From positions 1 to 18,100 of the forward strand of contig JAULUH010000014.1 in assembly GCA_032111745.1 (NCBI GenBank): 18,100 nt of DNA, given 5' to 3'. The position numbers and the translations under genes are program-made. Source of the stretch: JAULUH01 sp032111745. GTDB lineage: Bacteria > Chloroflexota > Anaerolineae > JAAEKA01. Below are positions 1 through 8,597 of the stretch, piece by piece. Position 1 is the stretch's first letter; each line of letters starts with the position of its first letter. The notes under the pieces are model-generated. The model was not told the DNA's origin. It saw only the letters and a list, made by a program, of their open reading frames with translations, and did no database searches.

Positions 1-625
1 CCAGGGCCCAACGCCCGAAGCGTCCCCAGTTGCGCGTGGTCACCAGCCAACCCACGGCTAGCACCCCGTGCGCGATGGGGACGAGGAGACCGTAGAAGTG
101 CAGGTAGATCGCCGCCGCCGTGGATAGGGCATAGCCCAGGACCACCCACCACCGCCGGCCGCCCGGACCGGCCAGCAGCTGCCACAACAGCCAACTGGAA
201 CACAGCCCGGTCGCCAGCAGGGAGCTATACATCCGCGCTTCCTGGGCGTACCAGACCTGGAACGCATTGGTTGCCAGCAGGAGGGCGGCAACCAGCGCTG
301 CGCCCCGGCTGCCCAGGTCCGTGCCCAGCCGGTAGGCCAGGGCCACCGCCAGCACACTGCCTACCACCGAAGGGAAGCGCAGGGCAAAGTCGCTGGTGCC
401 AGCCATGCCCAGCCAGGTGTGCAGTCCCAGGAAGTACCCCGGCATGTGCTCCACCGGCATGTCCCGCAGCATCACAGCCACCGGCTGGCTGCTCCGCAGC
501 AGGCTGATCCCTTCGTCGCTCCACAGGCTCTGAAAATCGAGGTGAGCCAGGCGCAGCGCAAAGGCCAGCAGCACCACACCCACCATGGCCCAGGGGACAG
601 CTCGCTGCGGTAGCCGCGCACTCAC
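1..625 (-). CDS. GT39/PMT-type membrane glycosyltransferase, N-terminal part (cut by window edge)
   Basis: Reading the minus strand from a GTG at 625 gives an open frame of about 208 residues running off the left edge. Family knowledge: GT39/ArnT-like enzymes are polytopic membrane proteins that move a sugar from a polyprenyl-phosphate donor to an acceptor on the outer face of the membrane. Seen here: a hydrophobic first segment (about residues 12-28), then SLWSDEGISLL with the Asp-Glu pair at residues 37-38 that marks the first extracytoplasmic loop of the family, then the family-typical WYAQEARMYS stretch, and further hydrophobic segments. The GTG start overlaps the TGA of the upstream gene by 4 bp (GTGA, 622-625), which implies translational coupling. 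The acceptor and sugar cannot be told from the sequence. Confidence 0.85.
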   Translation of the reverse strand, partial: MSARLPQRAVPWAMVGVVLLAFALRLAHLDFQSLWSDEGISLLRSSQPVAVMLRDMPVEHMPGYFLGLHTWLGMAGTSDFALRFPSVVGSVLAVALAYRLGTDLGSRGAALVAALLLATNAFQVWYAQEARMYSSLLATGLCSSWLLWQLLAGPGGRRWWVVLGYALSTAAAIYLHFYGLLVPIAHGVLAVGWLVTTRNWGRFGRWAL

Positions 626-3387
626 GGCAGGGTGACCTCACCCAACGGCACTGTGTCTTCGGGCAGGACCTGCCCGCCGGCCGCGGCTGCTACCAGCCGC
701 TGGCCGGTGGCGGCATCGTACAGGCCCGCCACCAGCAGGTAGCTCCCCGGCACCAGGTCCTCCGGAATGGGAAGGGTGTGGTTGTCGACGACCACTTCCC
801 CGGCCAGCCAGCGATCGGTCGCATATCCGCCAGCCGGCACTGCATCGGACTGTGCCACCAGCCGTCCTTCGCCATCCAGGAGATGCACGAAGGCTGTGTA
901 GCTGGTGTCTATAGGCCCCAGGGCCTGCCAGGCCAGGGTGACGCCAACGGCCTGGCCCCCATCCGCACGGCTCAGCTCGTAGCCGGCAAGCCGCAACTGA
1001 TCCCCGAACACGGCGCCGGCATCGTGGGCCAGAACGGGCACATCAAATCGCCGCGTCGACGGTGCCACCGCCAGCTCGGCCAGGGCGACCGGCTGGTCCA
1101 CCACGCGCACCTGCAACCCATACGCTCCCGGCGTCGCATCGGGAGGCACCTGCAGGACCAGGCGGCGGCAGATGGTCTCGCCACCGGTCCACCTGCTGCC
1201 CGGTGCCGCCACCTGGCCCTCCCACAGGGTCTCTGCCCCCGCCTCCCCGGCCAGTTCGACCTGCACCGGGTAGCCTGCACTGCTGGGCTCCCCCTGCCAC
1301 ACCAGGTCCAGCACCATGGGCGCGCCCGGTTGCAGGTCGTCACCGCGTAGTTCATAGCCGCGCAGGATGAGGTCGCCCGCCACGGGCTGGTCGACGGGTA
1401 TCGCCGGTTGCCGTTGCTCCACCGGCACCGACTGCGCCGGCAGGCTCAGCCTGCCTACCAGTGCCACGCTGCCAGGGACGTCCGCCCGCGGCAGTGGCGC
1501 GGTTCCGGCTGCCAGGTCGTACCAGCCGGCCACCGCCTTCACCTCGCCGTCCTCGGTGCAGGGAGGCAGAGGCAGGCGATAGCGCTCGACCACCTGCTCC
1601 CCTATAGTCCAGCCCTGGGTCGGGTAGCTGCCGTTGCCCGGTAGCTTGTCCAGCTGGCTCACGCGCTGGCCCGTGCGATCGATCAGGTGCACGAAGCTGG
1701 TGAGGCTGCGTTCCACGGGTTCATCCCCCAGCCAGGTGAGCGTGAACTCGCCACTTGCCGTGTCGATCACAGCGCCCTGGAGGTCAGGCGCCCCGGCAAA
1801 GCGCGCCAGGGGCTCCGGCAACGCAGCAGCCCCTGTTGTCTGATCCGCTGGAAGGCTTACCACGTGCAGCAACACGTTGCCCTGGGGATCCGTCACCTGC
1901 TCCAGTTGTGTACCAGGTAGGCGGTCGTGCAGCGCTGCGGCCGCGCCCGCCTGCTCCCGGGGAAACGCGTAGACGGCTCCCTGCCCGGCCGGGGGCAGCA
2001 CGACCGTATCGGTAGTCTCGACCGACTTGAGCGCAGTGTCCCGGCGCAGGAACTCGATGGTGGCATGCTCGCCCCATAGCTGGGAGATGTAGACCTGGTT
2101 GCCGGCGGTCAGAGGCTCCAGGTAGGCCAGCGCGTCGAGCTTGTCCGCATCGTAGGCGTAGTAGGCCTCGGCCGCCTGCGGAAAGCGCCAGAAATAGTCG
2201 CGCACCGCCCAGGCCCCTCCTGCCACCAGGATGAGCGTCGCTGCTGCCCAGCCCACCGCCGGCAGCGACCGCCGCTCGCCCAGCCCGACGATGAAAGCCA
2301 GGCCCAGCCCGGACGCCACGAACACCGCTGGTAGCGCCGGCAACGTGCGCGAGAAGTTGGGCGCCATGTCGCTGAACACCGAGGGCAACAGCATGATGAT
2401 GGACCAGATGGCCAACAACACCAGCGCGTCGCGGTCAGGGTCGCCGCGGCGGCCTATTCTGACGACCCACAGTGCCGCACCGATCACGAACGGAATAGAT
2501 AACAGCGGATCGAACACCGGCCGGCCGGCCAGGTTGTGAATCCACTCCTCATCGCCCCGCACGTTGAACATGCCGAGCACCTCGAACGCATGCTGCACCA
2601 GGGCTCCCAGCGGCGAGCCCGCGCTGACCCGATCGGCAAACACCGACACCTCGCCGGGGTGGCCCAGGAAGAATTCCGGATGGCGCCAGAACTCCAGGCC
2701 CAGGGGCAGGAAGACCAGCAAGGCCACGCCCCCGGTCACCACCAGGCCAGGGATCGGGCCCGGCCAGCGCAGCCTCCGCCACTCCGGGTGCTGCCACAGG
2801 AGCCAGATGGCGAACGCGCCCAGCACCAGGGGCACCAGGCGTCCGGTGGGATTGTTCCACACGCCGAGGCCCGCCAGCGCGCCACTGGCCACGTAGGGCC
2901 ACAGGCGGCCGGTGCTAACCCCGATCCAGAAGAAACCGAAGACTCCGCTCAAGATGAGCGGCATGAGGATGATACGGATGCCATAGTGGCTGAAGTGCAG
3001 GTGCCAGAAGCTTACTGCCAGCACCAGGGCGGTGAAGGCCGCAATCCGCCGGCTGTCTTGCCTCAACAGCGTTCTGACCAGCAGGTAGGCCACCGGTACC
3101 GTGACGATGCCCGCCAGCGTGGACGCCAGCCTCAGGGTCGTCAGGTTGAGCCCAAACACCGAACCCAGGGCCGCCTGGTAGTAGGTGTACAGCACCTCCC
3201 GGCCGCCGTTGGTCGGCAGGAACAGGGGCCGGTCCCCCGCCATCACCCGCGCCGCATCCAGCGCATTGTACGCCTCGTCGAACTGGAAACCGGGAGGCAC
3301 TACCCCTAGCTGAAAGAAACGCAGGGCAGCGGCCAGGGCTGTGAGCCCTGCCAGCAATAGCCAGTCGCGTCGGTCGAGTTTGGTCAC
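622..3387 (-). CDS. GT39/PMT-type membrane glycosyltransferase with long beta-sandwich C-terminal tail
   Basis: A 921-residue protein starting at GTG. Residues about 1-430 are polytopic and carry the GT39 hallmark GFQFDEAYNA with Asp37-Glu38 in the first outer loop, so it probably transfers a sugar from a lipid-linked donor outside the membrane. After the last membrane segment (ends near residue 400) there are about 500 soluble residues, predicted outside. They contain three related blocks; two share the pattern FVHL-D-G-V-Q-D-P-G-T-W-GE-V, near residues 560-620 and 810-870, and the middle one has LRGYEL like the third block's LAGYEL. I read these as beta-sandwich modules, which is inference. 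It is first in an operon with the second GT39 gene (4-bp overlap). A promoter lies directly at the start codon and there is no Shine-Dalgarno, so the mRNA may be leaderless. The substrate is unknown. Confidence 0.85.
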   Translation of the reverse strand: MTKLDRRDWLLLAGLTALAAALRFFQLGVVPPGFQFDEAYNALDAARVMAGDRPLFLPTNGGREVLYTYYQAALGSVFGLNLTTLRLASTLAGIVTVPVAYLLVRTLLRQDSRRIAAFTALVLAVSFWHLHFSHYGIRIILMPLILSGVFGFFWIGVSTGRLWPYVASGALAGLGVWNNPTGRLVPLVLGAFAIWLLWQHPEWRRLRWPGPIPGLVVTGGVALLVFLPLGLEFWRHPEFFLGHPGEVSVFADRVSAGSPLGALVQHAFEVLGMFNVRGDEEWIHNLAGRPVFDPLLSIPFVIGAALWVVRIGRRGDPDRDALVLLAIWSIIMLLPSVFSDMAPNFSRTLPALPAVFVASGLGLAFIVGLGERRSLPAVGWAAATLILVAGGAWAVRDYFWRFPQAAEAYYAYDADKLDALAYLEPLTAGNQVYISQLWGEHATIEFLRRDTALKSVETTDTVVLPPAGQGAVYAFPREQAGAAAALHDRLPGTQLEQVTDPQGNVLLHVVSLPADQTTGAAALPEPLARFAGAPDLQGAVIDTASGEFTLTWLGDEPVERSLTSFVHLIDRTGQRVSQLDKLPGNGSYPTQGWTIGEQVVERYRLPLPPCTEDGEVKAVAGWYDLAAGTAPLPRADVPGSVALVGRLSLPAQSVPVEQRQPAIPVDQPVAGDLILRGYELRGDDLQPGAPMVLDLVWQGEPSSAGYPVQVELAGEAGAETLWEGQVAAPGSRWTGGETICRRLVLQVPPDATPGAYGLQVRVVDQPVALAELAVAPSTRRFDVPVLAHDAGAVFGDQLRLAGYELSRADGGQAVGVTLAWQALGPIDTSYTAFVHLLDGEGRLVAQSDAVPAGGYATDRWLAGEVVVDNHTLPIPEDLVPGSYLLVAGLYDAATGQRLVAAAAGGQVLPEDTVPLGEVTLP

Positions 3388-3394
3388 AGGCCGT

Positions 3395-3423
3395 ATTGTA
3401 TGGCAGCCTTAAGGATTCGCCAA
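3395..3423 (-). promoter_or_regulatory. Sigma70-type promoter of the GT39 operon
   Basis: On the minus strand, TTGGCG (3423-3418), a 17-bp spacer and TACAAT (3400-3395) form a good sigma70-like promoter. Only 7 bases separate the -10 box from the GTG at 3387, so transcription should begin at or within a base or two of the start codon, giving a leaderless message. Confidence 0.65.
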
Positions 3424-3525
3424 AGCGTGCCACCTTCACCTGGTCCATGATCCGCCTGGGAACAAGCGTAAGCCGCTAGGAATAGTAGGAATAGGAGGAG
3501 GCGTTCGTAGTGAGCGCTTCAGCGC

Positions 3526-3557
3526 TTGGATGCCCCTGGAAGCTCCTATGGTATAAT
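3526..3557 (+). promoter_or_regulatory. Extended -10 promoter of the LysM lipoprotein gene
   Basis: A perfect TATAAT (3552-3557) is preceded by TGG, that is, an extended -10 TGN motif. A TTGGAT (3526-3531) stands upstream with a long 20-bp spacer, so the extended -10 probably carries the recognition. The ATG at 3568 is only 10 bases after the box, leaving a leader of a few bases at most and no Shine-Dalgarno. Confidence 0.65.
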
Positions 3558-3567
3558 AGCCCCCGGT

Positions 3568-4569
3568 ATGAACCGCACCGTCTTTCGCTGTCTGACCCTG
3601 GCCTTCCTGGTCGCTATCACCACTGCTTGCGGGCAGGTCATCACCCGGCCCACGCCAGCGCCCGCGTCAACTCAGGTCCTGGCTTCGGCCGAAACTGCCG
3701 CTGCGCCGGAAAAGCCCACCGCAACCCCCATACCCTACACGCCACCACCCACGTTCACACCCACCCTCACCCCGACTCCTGTCATCTACACCCTCGAAGC
3801 CGGCGATAACCTCTTCATCATCGCCGATAAATTCAACGTGCCCCACGACCTCCTGCGCGATGTCAACGGCATCACCAACGAGCGTGCGCTGCAGGTTGGC
3901 CAACAGCTGCTGATCCCCGTGGAGGGACAGGTGACGCCCCTGGAGCCGACGGCCACGGCCACGCCAACGCCGCTGCCCATGGCTGTGGACAATGTCTACT
4001 TCCATCCCAGCCCCCTTGGCGAGCTCACCGTGCTAGGGGAGGCCCGCAACACCGGCAGCAGCGATGTGGAGCGCGTCCAGGTCCAGATCACCCTCTACGA
4101 CGCTGAGGATAACGTGCTGGGCTCGGCCAGCAACTACACCGAGCTGGAGTTCCTGGCGCCTGGCCAGCGCTCGCCCTTTGCCGTGCGCTTTCCCGAGGCC
4201 CCGGCGCAATTTGCCAGCTACGAAGCCCAGGTGCTATCGGCGGCGCCGGCCTATACCGGGTCTCTGCATCGTGACATCGAGGCCCGGGACGTGGCGGGCG
4301 AGCAACAGCCACGGGCGCCCCTGCGCCTGCAGGGCCGGCTGGTCAACGTCGGCGCAGACGAGGCCGTCGGCGTCATCGTCGTGGTTACGGCCTACGATCC
4401 CCTCGGTCGCGTCGTCGGCGTGCGCAGCGGGCCACCCGACCATAACGTCATCGCCCGCGGGGGCGAGACCGGCTTCGCCATGGAAATCGCCCCGGCCGGA
4501 CCCGTGGTTACCTATACCATCCAGGCCGAAGGCCGCCGGCTGTTGCCCACGCCGGAGAGCGGTGGCTAG
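3568..4569 (+). CDS. LysM-domain lipoprotein-like secreted protein
   Basis: 333 residues from ATG 3568. An earlier TTG at 3526 is rejected because it lies in the promoter. Residues 1-20 are a signal peptide followed by Cys21 in AITTACGQ, a somewhat degenerate lipobox, so lipid anchoring is likely but not certain. Residues about 25-72 are a Pro/Thr/Ala-rich linker. Residues about 73-117 are one LysM domain (YTLEAGDNLFIIADKF, ending in GQQLLIP), a fold known to bind GlcNAc-containing glycans such as peptidoglycan. A second Thr/Pro linker follows, then two Ig-like modules of FxLYD style (ITLYD near residue 175 and VVTAYD near 275). The role is inferred to be an envelope scaffold or glycan-binding protein; no catalytic motif is visible. 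The plsC-family gene follows 13 bp downstream and is probably co-transcribed. Confidence 0.85.
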   Translation: MNRTVFRCLTLAFLVAITTACGQVITRPTPAPASTQVLASAETAAAPEKPTATPIPYTPPPTFTPTLTPTPVIYTLEAGDNLFIIADKFNVPHDLLRDVNGITNERALQVGQQLLIPVEGQVTPLEPTATATPTPLPMAVDNVYFHPSPLGELTVLGEARNTGSSDVERVQVQITLYDAEDNVLGSASNYTELEFLAPGQRSPFAVRFPEAPAQFASYEAQVLSAAPAYTGSLHRDIEARDVAGEQQPRAPLRLQGRLVNVGADEAVGVIVVVTAYDPLGRVVGVRSGPPDHNVIARGGETGFAMEIAPAGPVVTYTIQAEGRRLLPTPESGG

Positions 4570-4582
4570 TGCGGAGGAACGC

Positions 4583-5227
4583 ATGGTTCAGGCCGTGCCC
4601 AAGCGCATCCGTCTTCTGCGCCACCTTGCTCTGCTATTCCTCAACCTCTTCACCCACTGGGAAGTGCACGGTGCCGAGAAGATCCCGGCCTCAGGTGCGA
4701 CCATCTACACCATGAACCACCTGCACTGGCTGGATCCGGTCATCGGCATCGCCCTGGTGCAGCGCCCGGCCAAGATGTTCGCCGCCGATAAGTGGGAGAA
4801 TCGCTTTCTCATCGGCGATATCCTGCGCTGGTCTCAGCAGGTGATCTTCGTGGCCCGTGGTGAGGTGGATCGCCATGCCCTGGGCGAGGCCCTGCAGCTG
4901 CTCAAGGAAGGCGGCCTGCTGGCCATTGCCCCTGAGGGCACCCGCAGCAAGACCGGCGCCCTGCAAGAGGGCCATGAAGGACCGGCCTACCTGGCCTCCC
5001 GCTCCGGCGCCTGCATCGTCCCGGTGGCGGCCTGGGGCCAGGAGCAGGCTGTGGCCTGCTGGAAACGGCTGCGCCGCCCCCTCATCACCGTCGTCGTCGG
5101 CGATCCCTACCTGCTCTCCGGCACCCCCAACCGGGCCAAAGGGGAACAACTGCTGTCCTACACCGGCGAGATCATGCACCGCATCGCCGAACTGCTGCCC
5201 ACCGAATACCGCGGCGTCTACGCCTGA
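4583..5227 (+). CDS. plsC: 1-acyl-sn-glycerol-3-phosphate acyltransferase (PlsC family)
   Basis: 214 residues from ATG 4583, which has GGAGGA (4573-4578) just upstream. The same frame stays open far upstream across the LysM gene, but that part is a shadow. Family motifs: NHLHWLD at 45-51 supplies the catalytic HX4D (His46, Asp51); PEGTR at 117-121 is the phosphate-binding motif; IVPVA at 145-149 is the fourth block. Enzymes of this family acylate lysophosphatidic acid to phosphatidic acid at the membrane, using acyl-CoA or acyl-ACP, in phospholipid synthesis. The short length (214 against about 240) lacks a long N-terminal membrane anchor; one hydrophobic stretch lies at about 11-24. Relatives acylate other lysolipids, so the exact acceptor is not certain. 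Confidence 0.87.
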   Translation: MVQAVPKRIRLLRHLALLFLNLFTHWEVHGAEKIPASGATIYTMNHLHWLDPVIGIALVQRPAKMFAADKWENRFLIGDILRWSQQVIFVARGEVDRHALGEALQLLKEGGLLAIAPEGTRSKTGALQEGHEGPAYLASRSGACIVPVAAWGQEQAVACWKRLRRPLITVVVGDPYLLSGTPNRAKGEQLLSYTGEIMHRIAELLPTEYRGVYA

Positions 5228-5304
5228 ACCGCGTCCACGATCTCTCCAGAGTCTCTTGTAGTGTAACCGATCTGATTGTACGGTGCGGGCCTCCGTCCTT
5301 CACA

Positions 5305-5402
5305 GGATGATATCCCGTTCCGGGATGATATCCCGTTCCGGGATGATATCCCGTTCCGGGATGATATCCCGTTCCGGGATGATATCCCGTTCCGGGATGA
5401 TA
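5305..5402. repeat. 18-bp self-complementary tandem array, five copies plus a partial sixth
   Basis: Five identical, directly abutting 18-bp units run from 5305 to 5394, with 8 bases of a sixth (5395-5402). Each unit contains ATCCCG-TTC-CGGGAT, and the junction of neighbours gives CGGGAT-GAT-ATCCCG. The array is therefore ATCCCG and its reverse complement alternating every 9 bp, ten half-sites in all, separated by TTC and GAT. It sits between the convergent plsC-like and rsmA genes, 78 bp after the former's stop and 97 bp from the latter's. Either strand's RNA could fold into serial 6-bp hairpins. Possible roles (transcript end stabilisation, protein binding, plain minisatellite) are inference. 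There are no unique spacers, so it is not CRISPR. Confidence 0.9.
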
Positions 5403-5498
5403 CGCCCGCCCAGTCCTGGCACCCGCGTGATCTGGCCTGTGCCCCGCGCCCCGCCACCCGCTTTGACCATGCATCCCCAGATTTCCGTCCAAGCGCAT

Positions 5499-6377
5499 TC
5501 ACGTTGCCCCCAAAGCTCTTTCATTGTCGCCCCATTCGCTGTCGTGTCTCCGCCTCTCCCACGCTACCCGCGCCCACTCCTCCAGGCTCAGGGTCTCGGC
5601 TCGCCGGGTAGCATCCACGCCGGCGGCCGCCAGCATCGCCTCAACCTGCTCTACCGGGAGGCTCAGGCCAGACTTGAGCGAGTTGCGTAGCTGCTTGCGC
5701 CGCTCGCCAAAGCCGGCCCGCACCACCTCGAAAAACGTCTGGACGTCTGGCACATCTACTGGCGGCGCCGGCCACGGCCGCAGCCTGAGGATGGCCGAGT
5801 CCACCTTGGGCACCGGCACGAACGCGCCCGCCGGGATGCGGGCCACAATCTCCGGCCGGGCATAGAACTGCACGCTGACCGCCAGCAGGCTCATCTCCGG
5901 GGGTCGGGCCACGATGCGCTGGGCCACCTCGCGCTGGATCGTCAGCACCAGGAGCTCCGGCGGCGACTCCATCGTCAGCAGATGGCGTATCGCCGCCGAG
6001 GTGATGTAATAGGGCAGGTTTGCCACCACCTTGAAGGAGGCCGGCCGGGAAACCAGCGTGGCCGGGTCCAGCTTCAAGATGTCCCCCTGGACTATCGTCA
6101 CATTGTCGTGCCCGGCCAGGACCTCGCGCAGCACCGGCAGCAGTTCCTCGTCCAGCTCCACGGCCACCACCCGGCCGGCCCGGCTGGCCAGGCGCACCGT
6201 CAGCGTGCCTGCTCCCGGACCAACCTCCAGCACCACGTCCTCCGGCGTCAGCTCAGCCGCCGCCGCGATCCGGTCCAGGTGCACGGGGTCGGCCAGGAAG
6301 TTCTGCCCCAGGCGCTTCTTGAGGTGCAGGCCGTGCCGGCGCAGTAACTCGCCTAAGCGTACAGAGTCAGAGGACAT
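5499..6377 (-). CDS. rsmA: 16S rRNA (adenine1518-N6/adenine1519-N6)-dimethyltransferase
   Basis: 292 residues from ATG 6377, with AAGGAA (6387-6382) four bases upstream. The longer in-frame start at 6428 adds 17 residues that do not resemble the family and is rejected. RsmA (KsgA) transfers four methyl groups from SAM to two adjacent adenines in helix 45 of 16S rRNA, a late check in small-subunit assembly. Seen: the N-terminal KKRLGQNFL signature (20-28), the SAM-binding EVGPGAGTLT (51-60), acidic VELDEE for the ribose, and the catalytic NLPYYIT (120-126). The C-terminal helical domain includes FGERRKQLRNSL, also typical. It lies downstream of lepA on the same strand after a 159-bp gap with no clear promoter, so read-through from lepA is plausible. 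Confidence 0.95.
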   Translation of the reverse strand: MSSDSVRLGELLRRHGLHLKKRLGQNFLADPVHLDRIAAAAELTPEDVVLEVGPGAGTLTVRLASRAGRVVAVELDEELLPVLREVLAGHDNVTIVQGDILKLDPATLVSRPASFKVVANLPYYITSAAIRHLLTMESPPELLVLTIQREVAQRIVARPPEMSLLAVSVQFYARPEIVARIPAGAFVPVPKVDSAILRLRPWPAPPVDVPDVQTFFEVVRAGFGERRKQLRNSLKSGLSLPVEQVEAMLAAAGVDATRRAETLSLEEWARVAWERRRHDSEWGDNERALGAT

Positions 6378-6536
6378 GGTATTCCTTGGCGCACCTGACA
6401 ATTTTGGCCATGCAAGCGGGAATCCCACCAGGGCGGAGTCGAGGCTTTAGCCGGTCCGGAAGCGAGTCTTCACCCGCCCAGGCCACCCCAACCTGCCTCC
6501 GCGGGTCCCCAAATCGGCGCGCACGCCCAACGACAC

Positions 6537-8342
<1,806 letters not shown>

Positions 8343-8414
8343 GCTCGACGGAGTCTCCACAGGGGTGGGCACGCGTAGGATTGACCACATCGGTGATGGG
8401 TCCCGCGACAGGGG

Positions 8415-8420
8415 ATTATA
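8415..8420 (-). promoter_or_regulatory. -10 box of lepA
   Basis: A perfect TATAAT on the minus strand (8420-8415) stands in the divergent spacer. The hexamer at 17-bp spacing (TTCCAG) is a poor -35 match, so the call rests on the -10 box and its position. The leader to the lepA ATG would be about 66 nt. Confidence 0.45.
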
Positions 8421-8456
8421 CTCGATCTGCCGGCAAACTGGAAGAAGTGGCCGGTG

Positions 8457-8484
8457 CAACCGGCTCGACATAGCTCAACCGGCT
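8457..8484. repeat. 9-bp direct repeat in the lepA/methyltransferase divergent spacer
   Basis: CAACCGGCT occurs at 8457-8465 and again at 8476-8484, start to start 19 bp, nearly two helical turns. The pair lies upstream of the methyltransferase -35 box and upstream of the lepA -10 box, where an activator or repressor could sit. Function is inference. Confidence 0.4.
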
Positions 8485-8511
8485 GGGAACTTAGCGCCCT
8501 GCAAAGTCATT

Positions 8512-8539
8512 TTGGAAATTCCGTACCCTGTGCTACAAT
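8512..8539 (+). promoter_or_regulatory. Promoter of the methyltransferase-sensor-kinase cassette
   Basis: TTGGAA (8512-8517), 16 bp, then TACAAT (8534-8539) preceded by TGC, which is an extended -10. The predicted start is near 8546, leaving a leader of about 50 nt that contains the perfect hairpin at 8552-8571 and a Shine-Dalgarno at 8589-8593. Confidence 0.65.
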
Positions 8540-8551
8540 TCTAAACTATGG

Positions 8552-8571
8552 CACAGACCCCATGGTCTGTG
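8552..8571 (+). promoter_or_regulatory. Perfect inverted repeat (operator or leader hairpin)
   Basis: CACAGACC, a 4-base CCAT loop, then GGTCTGTG: eight perfect pairs. It begins about 6 bases after the predicted transcription start and ends 17 bases before GGAGG. As DNA it would suit a dimeric repressor blocking the promoter; as RNA it is a stable stem-loop at the 5' end. No run of T follows, so it is not an intrinsic terminator. Confidence 0.6.
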
Positions 8572-8597
8572 AATGTTCAGCTCGTCCCGGAGGCACC

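Noticed and set aside
225..641. 138-residue minus-strand frame at the left end
   Set aside because: Shadow of the true GT39 frame that starts at GTG 625, which shows family motifs.
2536..3309. 257-residue plus-strand open frame
   Set aside because: Antisense to the GT39 membrane domain; composition is Gln/His/Arg/Pro-rich as expected of a shadow in GC-rich DNA.
4064..4582. Long N-terminal extension of the PlsC-like frame
   Set aside because: It lies in another frame of the LysM gene; ATG 4583 has a good ribosome site and the extension is low-complexity.
5305..5402. CRISPR array
   Set aside because: Units abut directly with no unique spacers and there are no cas genes nearby.
5276..5611. 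Open frames through the tandem array, with hexapeptide repeats such as DDIPFR on plus and HPGTGY on minus
   Set aside because: An 18-bp unit without stops keeps most frames open automatically. No ribosome site, and the frames run into rsmA antisense.
8343..8471. 43-residue N-terminal extension of LepA
   Set aside because: It covers the TATAAT promoter and is absent from the family; the ATG at 8342 gives the usual 601 residues.
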